From: Adineta vaga
Taxonomy: Eukaryota > Rotifera
NCBI GenBank assembly: GCA_021613535.1
Contig: CP075496.1
Location: 5,766,001 to 5,830,000, forward strand
Direction: 5' to 3'
Length of the DNA: 64,000 nt
Positions 47,101 to 58,151 of the stretch are shown here, in pieces; the stretch's first letter is position 1, and every line of letters begins with the position of its first letter. The notes beneath the pieces are model-generated. The model had not been told where the DNA came from and did no database searches. It was given only the letters and a program-made list of their open reading frames with translations. The position numbers and the translations under genes were made by a program.

Positions 47101-49767
47101 ATTATTATTGAATAGAATCGGAACAAAATGATTTTCTTCGACGATTGATTATGAAATTAGATGAAAGACAACATTATTTTATATCTTGTGGAATTATGGT
47201 AAGAAATTCATTAGTAGAATTGAAATAATATCTATTTCGTATATATGTAGCAACGTCGTTATCGTGATTTCATCAGTTTATTACCTGGAAAAATTGCTTT
47301 TCGGATATTAAATTATTTGACTGTACCTGAATTATCTCGATCTCGTCGAGTAAACGAACATATTGACTAAGAAAACAAAATAAACAGAATTTTCGTTTTC
47401 TTTTCAGGTATGTAAAACTTGGAAATCAATTATTGGTCATGAACGTGCTCTTTGGAAACCAAAAGTAAAAGAAAAAGCATCTGGTAATATAGAATCTAAC
47501 GTTTTTTCGATTCTACAGACTAAATTTTATTTCTATCTAGATAATTCAAATAAGATACAAGCAGACTGGGAAACTTTTCAAAAACAACGTTTCATTATAA
47601 AACGTCATTGGTTAACTGGAACAGCACATCTTACTAAATGTGAAGGTCATACAGAAAGGTATTGATTTGAAATGAATAATATCGTTTTTTCTCATGGATT
47701 ATGTTCAGCTATAGTTTGCATTGTACCTAAAGTAGGTTTTCGATTTTGATGATGTGGTATATTATATACTGGTAAATCATCAATCGTTAGTTTTCTTAAT
47801 AAGTCATTACTACTATTTTCATTTGTACTAAATGAAACACGAGAAAGTCGTCGTTGTACTGATGCAGAAACATACGGTTGATCGAGTCGTTTTAAAGATT
47901 GTTTCATAGCAGCAATATGTTTCACTGTCTTAGGATTAACATCAATAAAACGTTCTAATAATCTATGTGCGTAATTTTTGGTTTTGAGATGATGAACAAC
48001 TGCAATGAATACATGTATAACAAATGCAAATGCTAATAATAACGGTGCTAAATAACCTGATGAACCACCATGATGTGAACCAACAATTTTTTCACCTAAT
48101 GTAAATTCATAACATGTCGATCGAGGTTTATATTCATTTCCATATTCATCTATAAAGGAGATACATGTAACATAATCATCTTCATGTAAACCAATAAGAC
48201 TTAAAGAATTATGTGTATCAACTAGTCGTTGTTTTGGCAAATGTTCTATATGATCTGGAGACGCAAATGGTCGAAAATCAAAATAATAATATCGGTATTC
48301 ACCAAATGTTGAATTTGATATATCGAAGTAGACCGATACTTTACCAGTACGTGCATCTCTTGTATGACCAAAATTAAGATCTAAATTATCTGATGAAATT
48401 GCAGAATTTTCTGTATCAAGTGCTTGAATAGAACACAAGATAAGATTGAATAGGAGAAAGTATCTCGTCTTGATTTTCATGTTCGTCTGTTTTTATGATG
48501 TAAAAATGAAAGTAATAACATCATTGATGCTTAGAAATATCGTTTCATTGAAAAGATCATCAATAATAAATCTTTGTTTTCTAAAGGGTATTGTGTGTTT
48601 GTGGAAATGCAACGCACATAGCAACGGGTGGTCTTGATCGAAAAATTAAAATATGGTTATTAACTGATGGTACATTGTGTCAAACATTAATTGGACATAC
48701 CAAAGGTGTTTGGTCACTAAAATTTCTTTCAGCAGCAATTTTAATCAGTGGATCATATGAAGCAACACTTAAGGTGAGCATTTGTTTGATTTTAGAAGAA
48801 AAAAACATATCAGATTGGTTTAGATTTGGAATATAAATACGGGAGTTTGTTTACGAACACTTCTATCACATAAAGGTCCTATTTGGTCATTAGCATGTTC
48901 AAATGTATTCTGTCTATCTGGTTCTCAAGATCGAACTGTTTGTTGAATCGAAGATTGAAAAGATTGATTTTCTATTCTAAATTTTTCATAGGCTCGTTTA
49001 TGGCTTTTGCCTAAATGTGAATTACATGCAACATTAACGGGCCATACATCAAGTATTTTTGGTGTTGATCTCAATCAAGAACAAAATCTTTGTGCCACAT
49101 CCTCAGCAGATAAAGTATTGCAATATATAAAGAGGTTTTTCAGGAGATAAAAAACAAGAAATTCATTTCTAGACAGTCCGTCTATGGTCCTTAATGACAA
49201 ATCGATGTGTAAAAATATTGCATGCATCTACAGATGATTTTATTATGAGTGTATCACTTCAACATGGTTTCATTGCGTACGCATTTGGTGTACATATAAT
49301 TATCTACCGAGTTAATATTACAGAAATTCGTGCATGTACTGTACAGAAAGTAATGGAAACACAAGAACATTGTGGAAGGTAACTGATGAATTGAGAAAGA
49401 CTTTCTTTTGTTACGATTCTAGTTTGTTTTCTTTTCCCGTAGAATTGAAAGTGTTCAATTGATCAAATTAAATGAAGATGAAAAATTACCATCACTTGTA
49501 TCAGCTGGACACGATGGTTTAATTAAATATTGGGATTTAATCAAGTAAAATATACTATTTTTTGTAGAATGAAAGCATTGATTGATTGATTGATTGATTT
49601 TTTTTTAAATTTCTTTCAGTATTGCAAGTCAACATACTTATAATGTACAAAATGAAGATCTTGTGAAAATTAATTCTATTTATGCTGATCCAACTCATAT
49701 TGTTACTGTTTGTGATGATACTTCTGTGAAAATATTAGATTTTTCTATTCGAAAACATGATGATTAA
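44172..49767 (+). CDS. F-box/WD40 repeat protein hosting two antisense genes
   Basis: Predicted SCF ubiquitin-ligase substrate receptor. Fifteen exons: 44172-44285, 44610-44780, 44850-44968, 46824-46944, 46998-47055, 47116-47198, 47251-47349, 47408-47483, 47541-47658, 48587-48773, 48824-48937, 48992-49114, 49173-49378, 49443-49544, 49620-49767; 612 residues, phases all consistent. Two related N-terminal motifs: EQWNHSQRCRFIERLLPLC and RSWSESEQNDFLRRLI, as in FBXO16 and FBXW10-type proteins. The F-box at about residues 230-275 has LLPGKIAFRILNYLTVPELS and RVCKTWKSI. WD repeats: ATGGLDRKIKIW, LIGHTKGVWSLKF, SHKGPIWSLACS, LTGHTSSIFGVD, SSADKTVRLW, SAGHDGLIKYWD. It most resembles FBXW10/CDRT1, but I cannot fix the orthologue. 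Introns 3 and 9 each hold a full minus-strand gene. Confidence 0.8.
44988..46392 (-). CDS. Proline-rich protein nested in an F-box/WD40 intron
   Basis: Function unknown. Two exons, 46392-45725 and 45663-44988, intron 61 nt, 447 residues. N-terminal half is basic and polar with clusters such as EKMRRSRRVRFYERNNS; the middle is strongly proline-rich (YLRPPTPPPPGPLVIREI, PLPPRTPSPMIVREQPPTPP, KLPPLPTPPRRVVIKRKPP), offering many SH3/WW ligands; it is followed by VIIEKWLPYKVPPQRPVVY and a less repetitive tail with Cys residues. No membrane segment or signal peptide. A cytoskeletal or ciliary structural protein is one possibility, from composition only. Its stop lies 19 bp from a host exon, so its 3' UTR must overlap that exon in antisense. 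Confidence 0.7.
47692..48480 (-). CDS. Single-pass membrane protein with FN3-like ectodomain, nested in an F-box/WD40 intron
   Basis: Intronless, 262 residues. Signal peptide MKIKTRYFLLFNLILCSIQA; ectodomain of about 120 residues with strands KVSVYFDISNSTFGEYRYYY and a C-terminal half LSLIGLHEDDYVTCISFIDE plus STCYEF, which resembles a fibronectin type III domain (a GL-x-x-x-x-x-Y-x-x-C turn and a second Cys). One transmembrane helix (YLAPLLLAFAFVIHVFIAVV), then a basic cytoplasmic tail of about 90 residues. Receptor or adhesion role is inferred from layout only. It lies wholly in intron 9 of the F-box/WD40 gene, its stop 34 bp from the preceding host exon. Confidence 0.7.
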   Translation of the reverse strand: MKIKTRYFLLFNLILCSIQALDTENSAISSDNLDLNFGHTRDARTGKVSVYFDISNSTFGEYRYYYFDFRPFASPDHIEHLPKQRLVDTHNSLSLIGLHEDDYVTCISFIDEYGNEYKPRSTCYEFTLGEKIVGSHHGGSSGYLAPLLLAFAFVIHVFIAVVHHLKTKNYAHRLLERFIDVNPKTVKHIAAMKQSLKRLDQPYVSASVQRRLSRVSFSTNENSSNDLLRKLTIDDLPVYNIPHHQNRKPTLGTMQTIAEHNP

Positions 49768-50487
49768 ATAGTTTCTTGTTTGCTTTCTGTGTTTTTTTTG
49801 TCAATAAAATCACTTGAAGACAAAAGAATGACAAGATATTAATACAGTAAGTTTATTTCTATATAAAAATAGAATGCACGTACTTAAGAACCTCTTCTAA
49901 AATGATAAATAGCGACATCTATATAATAATTTATTTGTCTGTTTATTGACTTTACTTCGAAAGTGCATATATGGAAAAACACACAATAAAATATTCTCAT
50001 TCGATTGTCTATTATTCTACGCTCTTATTTCAATTAATTTTGAGATATTTGAATCATTAGAAAATGAAAGGTTGTTAGATAATCGACTCATTAACTATGT
50101 TGAAATCCTCTCTAATGATGGTTTGGACCAACAGAATCTAGAAGAAAGAAAAATAATATGGCTCAAAAGCCGCCCGACAAGAACATATACGTAACCGTCG
50201 TTCGTTTATTCTATCACTACTATTTCATATTTGTATTTAGTCTTCATTATTGTCTACAATCAGAGACATATCTGTCTGCAGATCATTTTCATTTTATTCT
50301 CACTTAGGCGCGTGTCTTTAACAATGTGAGCAATAGTAATATTAATATGAATTAGTGAAAAGAACCTTATAAATTATTCCATTTCTTTTTTTGATAAAAT
50401 AGAATATGAAAAAATTATCATTTTGAAAATCTATTTGTAGATAATACATACCTGATCGATTTGTTTTTCTTCATCGAAAAAACAAAA
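49768..50487. other. Intergenic
   Basis: AT-rich; includes the AATAAA of the F-box/WD40 gene at about 49802 and the importin promoter region. No other feature. Confidence 0.5.
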
Positions 50488-53260
50488 ATGTCAAACGATG
50501 CACGTCAAAAGAATTACAAACATCGAGGTCTTGATAGTGAAGAATTACGTAAAAGACGTGAAGATTTAAATGTTACTTTACGTAAACAAAAACGAGAAGA
50601 ACAGGTATTAATTTCTTTAGTACTCTTCTCTCGCTAAAACTAATCATTATATTTTTTTCAAATTTTAGCATTTTAAACGACGAAATTTAGCAAGTACAAA
50701 TGAGCCTGAAACATCAACTCCATTTGGTGTGTCAGGTGCTGGTACTCAACCAAGTGGACCTTCAGAACCGGTAAAGAATGATTTCTATGATAGATAATGA
50801 AAGAAAAATCGAAGTGTATTAGAAAACAGAGTGAGAAAATGAGCATTCTCCTAAACTATAACATTTGAAAGATGTTTTTGCACTTACTATCATGGTTGAA
50901 ATGGTAGTAAGTTAGTTGGAAATAACAGATGTAATGTGTATGTCCTCACCTTCACATCAAACAAACGTTAGTCAGAATTTTTTATATTTTTGTTGATCTT
51001 GCTCGCTCTCTTATAATTTGATTTTAAATGTTAAAACAACGCTTTGTTTTGCCAGGCATAAAAAATTATAAAATGGCTTTTTCTAAGTTATGTTTTGTCA
51101 TCGTCATCATTAATAATTACATAGTCTAGATGCTTTTCTAATTTGATGATATGTGTGGGAAATTATATTGATATTTATCAATCGAACAATAAATAAATCA
51201 AAGGAAATAATCATGATTTCAAAGAAACTAATTGTTCATATCGAATAAAGATATATGATGTATCATAGGTTATTACCAGTCAAATGGTTGCAGCTCTATT
51301 CGGTGACGATCCTCAACTGATGCTTGATGCAACAATTCGTTTTCGAAAATTACTTTCGAAAGGTTTTCTAAATCAATCAATTTATTATTTTTTCGCAATA
51401 AAACTAGTTTCTCATTTTCTTAGAACCTAATCCACCTATTGATGAAGTTATCACCGCTGGTATCGTTCCACGCTTTGTTGAATTATTGAAATTTCAACAT
51501 TTTCAAATTCAAGTAAGTTCGATTGAGAAAGAATCAGCGATGTGAAAAATATTCTCGTCATTTGTAGTTCGAAGCTGCCTGGGCCTTGACAAATATTGCA
51601 TCAGGAAATTCAAGTCAAACGAAATATGTCATCGATGCTGGTGCAGTACCAGTTTTTGTTCAATTATTAAGTAGTGCTAATGAAGATGTTCAAGAACAAG
51701 TACTTATTTCATTACTAAGAATTTGATTTTGATTAATGCAATATTCCTTATGTTTAGGCTGTTTGGGCATTAGGAAATATTGCTGGTGATAGTCCTGAAT
51801 GTCGTGATTATGTTCTTGACACAGGTGTTCTTCAACCATTATTAAAGTACGAAGAAAAAGAGAACATTCTCTTCTTCTCCTATTCTTTCAAAATATTAAT
51901 GTATGTTTTTTTTTCTTTTCTCTTCAGTATCTTTTCACGGAATACACGCTTAACAATGGTACGAAATGCAGTATGGTGTTTATCGAATTTATGTCGTGGT
52001 AAAAATCCAGCTGTTGATTTCAATAAAGTAAAGATGATATGCAACTTTGAAAATATACAAATAGAATCATTTAGGTTGCAGCAGCATTACCCGTTCTTAG
52101 TCGTTTACTCTATAATCTTGATTCAGATGTATTAGCTGATACATGCTGGGCTATTTCATATCTATCTGATGGACCTAATGAGAAAATTCAAGCAGTCATT
52201 CAAGCTGGTGTTACAACAAGACTTGTGGAATTATTAGCGTAAGAAAATGACCCCGTTCTTTTTAATAGGATAAGTCAATGTGAACTTGTTTTTAGACATC
52301 CAATTTTAAACGTACAATCATCAGCTTTACGTGCCGTTGGAAATATTGTTACAGGTGATGATCAACAAACTCAGGTATAGTATTCATTTGAATGTATAAC
52401 TTGGTTTTCTCATTGTTTTCACTATTGTTTCTAGCTTGTTCTTGATGCCGGTGTTCTTTCACATTTATTAACATTACTTCAAAGTCAAAAAGAATCTATT
52501 AAAAAAGAAGCTTGCTGGACTCTATCAAATATAACAGCCGGAATTCAGGTTCAAATTCAAGTAAATATTTTAAATAATTTTTCTTCTAATGAATATCTAT
52601 GATTTCATAATCTAAAGTACCTTCATAGTTCTTTTTTTATGTAATCATACTTGTTTTTAATTCTAGGCTGTTATTGATGCAAATATCTTTCCATCCTTGA
52701 TCAATATTCTTAAACATGGTGATCATAAAACTCGAAAAGAAGCTGCCTGGGCCGACTAATGCCACATCCGGTGGTACACCACAACAAATAAAGTGAAAGA
52801 TATGCATTTATTTATTTCATTCTATTTGGATTTTCTTTTTTTCCCTCGAAGATATGTGATTGATCAAGGCGCAATTCCACCTCTATGTGAATTATTAAGT
52901 GTTACAGATACGAAAATCATTCAAGTAGCTTTTAATGGTTTGGAAAATATTCTAAAATTAGGTGCAGCAGAAGCAAAACGAACGAATGGACCCAATCCAT
53001 ATGCAATTATGATTGAAGAATGTTTCGGTTTAGATAAAATTGAATATCTTCAAAGTCATGAAAATATTGAAATCTATCAAAAAGCTTTTCATCTCATAGA
53101 AACATATTTTGGTGTTGAAGAAGATGAAAATCTTCCTCAACAAGGTGAATCTGCACCATTTGAATTTGGTACAACGAATACATCGACAACAAATGGACAA
53201 ATGAATTCAACCGGTGTGAATATCAATCAACAATCGACACAAGGTCAATTTCAATTTTGA
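50488..53260 (+). CDS. KPNA: Importin alpha (KPNA1/5/6 type) with one frameshift
   Basis: Nuclear import adaptor for proteins with classical NLSs. Exons: 50488-50604, 50669-50770, 51269-51362, 51424-51512, 51568-51699, 51758-51846, 51928-52027, 52075-52238, 52296-52374, 52435-52560, 52667-52792, 52852-53260. The importin-beta-binding domain reads [19 protein letters not shown] and FKRRN, most like the KPNA1/5/6 clade. ARM repeats carry the NLS-groove pattern W-x-x-x-[69 protein letters not shown]-terminal acidic tail follows. In exon 11 the text KEAAWA should continue ITNATSGG, but two bases are missing at about 52754, giving an immediate TAA (52757-52759). With two bases restored the model is 542 residues and all later phases fit. 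Confidence 0.88.
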
Positions 53261-53927
53261 ACAGTTTAACTTTAGTAATTGAATGATGAAGACTATCTTT
53301 AGATATATGTCTCTCACTTACTTCTTTTCTCTCTCTCTCTCTCTCTTCTTTTTTTGTTATAACAACTTGTCTTTTTTTTTAAACTGAAACCTTCTATAAT
53401 CTCCTGTTTTTCATTCTCATTGATAGATCTGCTATACGAGCATTTTTAATGTTGAACGAAAGCACTATGAAGAATAATCGCATTCTTTTCTCTTTCTTTC
53501 TTTCTTTCTTTTTCTTCTTCTACCGGTGATCATGCCGCAAGTATTTGTCTGTGTATGTGTTTATTTTTCTTTTTTGGATAACAACAGGATATGAACAGCG
53601 GCGACATGTTATTTTCTTCATCTTTTAATCAAGAAGATTTAAAGCAATGAAGATAATTTTCCTTTGGAAAAATCTGTGAATAGATGATTTCATTCTTCGC
53701 TACTTAGTTAAACAGTGTAAGTTACTAAAAGGAACAAAGAGTATATGTATTTTGTACAAACTCGATGCAAAGAATACGTGACTAATACGTTTTTTTAGAC
53801 GAAGCTAAATATACTATATTAATTATTATCATCAACATTCGACTGGTCAGGTGTAACAATCTCGAGTTCGTTCATTGAATTGTATAGTACATGAGTGATA
53901 ATATCAATCGTAATATTATATTCGTGT
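53261..53927. other. Convergent intergenic region
   Basis: T-rich 3' UTR of importin alpha, including CT-rich runs near 53328-53345 and 53493-53520. No gene. Confidence 0.55.
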
Positions 53928-54438
53928 CTAGTCTTCTTCCTCAGTCATTTCTTCTTCTTCATCTTCTTCGTTGATGTCTTCTTCTGATGTCAATTCTGAT
54001 GTAATTGTACGTCGAGCTTCTTCAAATGCCTTTTCAGTTTCGACAGATGGATCATTTTTTTCTAGAAATTCTTGTGCAAATTCATCTTTAGGTAGAGGAG
54101 GTTGACTTGGATTGAACTCTTCATATTTCTGACCCCAGCCAACATATAAATTGAAATATTTCCTACAACAGCTTGAATCAATAGATGATAGTAAAAAAAT
54201 TCTAATAATACATACTCAGCATGACCAAGAGTAAAAGCACCTGGCCAAATATTCGATCTCACATAACACATGCTATACTCACGCATGATAGACATTGTTA
54301 AACCGATAGACCATGGAGTTTGATCGGTATGCATTAATTTATCATCACCAATTGGTTGTAAAAGTGGAGCTGGAATTTGAAGTTTATTTTCATCTAATAT
54401 ATCTTCATCTTCGTCTCCTTCACCACCATGACTCATAG

Positions 54439-54480
<42 letters not shown>

Positions 54481-56444
54481 CAAAAGAAGGTGGGCGCCAA
54501 AATCGAGTACGTCCTTGCGGTAAAATTTCAGGTAGAGAATGAACCCATTCTTGTAAGTTTTCATCAGCTAACAATTCAGCTGTGATTGGATTTGTTACAT
54601 CATCATTGAATTCAGAATTAATTCTAATCTTTGGTTCTATTATTTGACTTTCTCTAATTATGATATTCTATATAACATGCAAATTCTTTTACCTTTATAT
54701 TGATCACTGTCAGTAGTTTCTCCTTCTCCTTCTTCTTCGTCTGTTTCAGTATCCGATAAAATATAGAATCCAGCTGGGGAGATATGCGTCGTTGCTGTAA
54801 TACGCGCAATTTGTGCTCGTAAATAATCTTTTTCTACACCAATAAATGGTGGAAAACCATTCACCAGTGATGAAAGACATCCAGTGAAAAAACATCGAAT
54901 TTTTCGAGCATGATCAATCATTGCTGGTTTCACATCAGGTAGTTTTATCCATGGAAGTCCAGGTGAATTAGTTACGAAGTACGTATATTGGTTAGTACCA
55001 ACTCCACGTGGTTCATTAGGAATTTCCATCGATTCTGTTTGTATTGCAGGCTGATTTGTATATTGAAGTCTTTTTTCTGTTTTTAACAGTAGTTTTGAAC
55101 CAATAATGTCAATTTCATCGAGTGAGATTTCTTTCTCGTTTTGAATCTTTTCTAATAGTAACAATCTTATATGTTATGATAATTATTAATTCTACCTGAA
55201 CGATATAATAATTGCAATGTAATCCAAATATTTTCCCCCAAAACTTCATTTCCGTACAATTAATTCGATCGTTCAAACGTTTCATAGCTGACCAAATCCT
55301 ACAGAAACAGAAAAGAATCAAATAAGAAAATTCCACATCAATTCATGTTTTTCTACAGAATGATCTCAGTAGGATGAATACCATATCCCGCATTCGTACA
55401 ATAATTAGATATGTCCATCAGATAAGGAACAATAGAACTTGCAAAATCTTTAGAATTCAATAAATATCGTTCTTTTCCCTGAAATAAGGATTTTAAAGAA
55501 AACAACCTTATTGCATAAAAGATGAACCTGCAATAATTGAGCATGGATTTTCGTCAACATTAAATCGGCATCATTTTTTGGTAGTCGTAAATCGGATCTT
55601 AATATTGGATAATTTAATTTTTCCAATAGATCATCTATAATTAATAATAATTCTTAGTGATGTAGAGTATAGAATGACTCTTATCTTTTACTGATATTCG
55701 CTTGTGGATTTTGAAGCGCATCACCAATAATATATGCAAGATGATCGTATCTAAAGAAAATCTTTATTCGAACATTTAATCTAAGATGATTTTTGCTTAC
55801 AAGCTGATCTCTTCATGATGCTTTGTTTTAAGTAAATGAGCTTTTGCATCGATGTAAGTATCTTGACGTACAAATTGTTGAGATTTTAGTTGATATTTCA
55901 AAAATTTATCTGTAGAATTGAAAAGTAAAAATAATTTTCGGAATGTTTGATTCTCACCGACATCCCAACTAACCCAGATTAAAAATGGCACGGATGAATG
56001 AAACATTAATTTGAATATATCTGTCTCATATAATCGATTAGAAATCGTTGTTTTATTGATAATCTTTGATTTTTTTAATGAAAGAAACAATTAGAATAGA
56101 GTACTACAAAGAATATATACTGATTATGCTTACAAGAAGGCGATCACCTTGTTTCAGAGAATTACTCAAATCCGGATGTAATATTTGTTTTATAAACCAG
56201 AAATCATCGATTTTAATAATATCAAATGGTTTTTGACGTAAACGTCGTGTCAAGATAACACAACGTATATTTCCCATCTGATGAACATCAACATCCGTAG
56301 GTAAACTTACTCCTGTTGATAAATAGCACTTTAGATCGATCACTAGTAACAAAAATGTATACTTTGTTCAGTAATAATATCAAGAAATTGATTTGATGAT
56401 TCAATATTCAGTGAGTATGCCAAAGGTATCTGCTCTGATTCCAT
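53928..56444 (-). CDS. RSPH4A: Radial spoke head protein 4/6 with N-terminal PDZ-like domain
   Basis: Component of the radial spoke head in motile cilia. Eleven exons: 56444-56363, 56312-56134, 56063-55958, 55909-55801, 55750-55692, 55634-55528, 55478-55357, 55298-55196, 55146-54693, 54651-54216, 54162-53928; 663 residues, phases consistent. Radial-spoke blocks: DAKAHLLKTKHHEEISLYDH, KFWGKIFGLHCNYYIVQ, GTNQYTYFVTNSPGLPWIKL, CFFTGCLSSLVNGFPPFIG, YLRAQIARITATTHISPAGF, LPEILPQGRTRFW, YVRSNIWPGAF and KYFNLYVGWGQKY, and an acidic C-terminus. A Thr repeat (about 54437-54480) interrupts one loop. Residues about 35-122 look like a PDZ domain: FWFIKQILHPDLSNSLKQGD then RLLIINKTTIS and a closing helix-strand LMFHSSVPFLIWVSW. 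Two acceptors (CAAAG, AAAAG) are weak but give the only good frame. Confidence 0.85.
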
Positions 56445-56839
56445 CGTGATATATGATTTTATTTTTAATCAATTTGTTCATTTCGCGCTAAAAAGACTTT
56501 TTTCGTCTAAGATCTAGTCAGTGATTCATTTTTCGTATGGTCAACTTCAAACAAGTATTTATGTTTCATGACATTCATCCCACTATCTTCTACTGAAATA
56601 GACAACAATCTATAATTTCGTTTTTTTGTTCTCTTATCTTTTACCTATTTCATGACAACTAGTCAGAACAGACAATTTAATAACTAATTTGTCATGAACA
56701 AAAGTTATGACCAGAATATACTTTACTCATTTTTGTCTCCTGACAATCAGCATCTTCATATTTTCCAATATATTTTATATATCACTTTTAAACGACTTCA
56801 GGATTCTTTTCATTTTCATTAAAAGTTCAAGTAGCAAAA
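56445..56839. promoter_or_regulatory. Divergent promoter region
   Basis: 395 bp between the oppositely oriented radial spoke and WxxW/trypsin-like genes; AT-rich, presumably holding both promoters. No defined motif recognised. Confidence 0.4.
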
Positions 56840-58151
56840 ATGAAGTTCGTATATTTGTTGACAGTCTTATATTTCATTTGTATATCATTTGAATATGCCC
56901 ATCATAATGTTAGTCTATTTCATCCATGGATTTTACCATCTTATATAAGTAAAATATAGTTTTTATGAGTTAATCTGAACAATTTAAGTTCCTTTCTTTT
57001 GAAGAAAAATGTTCATGGACCATATGGTTTAATAGTGGAAAACCATATAATTCTAGTAGTGGTGATTTTGAAGATACGATTGCAATCATAGCTAATAATC
57101 CTGAAACAATATGTAGAGCACCTATTGGTATCGAAGTTCAATCAATTAATTACGAAAATGGTAACTGGAATTATGAATAGCAAACAATACATACAGCTGA
57201 TAATATCACTTTGTTCTCATTTCATTCAACAGAGCCAGCAGGTGTTGATTTTCGTGTACGATATTGTTGTCCGAACAATATTTTAACTAGTTCAACTCCT
57301 GAAACAACAACTGAGTCATCCACCTGTGGAGTTCAAGAAATCATGCCACAGACGAATGAGAATACATCAGAGAGTATTTATGATATAGAAGCAGTAGCAA
57401 ACTCATGGCCATGGGTAAATATTGATTAAGAAAATTATATCTAATTCGATCTCTAAGTGATTACTGTATATATAGATGATCTATGTAAACAAATCAAGGG
57501 TTTGCTCAAACGAAACTTGTTCGACAGATTGTGGTGCCATATTAATTGATAAAGATCATCTTATCACTAGTGCTCATTGTATCGACATGATAGATCCAAT
57601 GAATATTAGTTTAATCGCTGGTGCACATCGTCTATCATCTACATCTGAACAGAATCAACGACAATTGCGCTCAATTAAACAGATATTTCTTCATCCTGAA
57701 TACAATTCATCAATAAATGTCAATGACATTGCTACTTCGTCTAGAGACATCATTCATATTCACAAAATATGTACAACCAATATGTCTATACAATGTAAAA
57801 AGCCAGTTTAACGAGAAAGTAATTGTTGTCGGTTGGAGAAGAAAACAGTTTAATGGTGTAAATTACAAGACATTGAAACAAGTTTATACTACAGTTATAA
57901 ATGATTGCAAATCTTACTGGTCATTCTATGATAATAACTTTCAACTATGTGTTCCAAATATGTTCAATAAATCTTCAATGTGTCAAGATCATGAGTATGG
58001 AGCAATTTTTACGCAACAGAATGGACACTATGTTCTTGAAGGTATATCCAGTTATATGAAAGAATGTAATACAATAGACGAAGGATATAAACCGAGTATT
58101 TATACACGTATATCCACTTTTCATACATGGATCAATCAAATTGTTCAATAG
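56840..58151 (+). pseudogene. Secreted WxxW-domain plus trypsin-like protein, frameshifted and lacking the catalytic serine
   Basis: Exons 56840-56948, 57005-57160, 57197-57414, 57476-58151. Signal peptide MKFVYLLTVLYFICISFEYA. A WxxW (mucin-2 repeat) domain follows: KCSWTIWFNSGKPYNSSSGD ... VDFRVRYCCPN. After a short linker comes a chymotrypsin-fold domain: NSWPWMIYV, the His site LITSAHCID, IFLHPEYNSSINVND, and after a shift LLLRLETSFIFTKYVQPICL, VIVVGW, and C-terminal IYTRISTFHTWINQIV. Two bases are missing at about 57731, right at the Asp site (NDIA-LLRL). The serine site, normally CQGDSGGP, reads CQDHEYGA, so Ser is replaced by Glu. It is therefore at best a non-catalytic homologue; with the frameshift it is probably a pseudogene. 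With two bases restored it is 386 residues. Confidence 0.75.

Noticed and set aside
46998-49767. Treating the F-box/WD40 region as a gene starting at ATG 46998
   Set aside because: Exon 46824-46944 links it in frame to the exons at 44172-44968, with correct phases at every junction, so a single larger gene is better supported.
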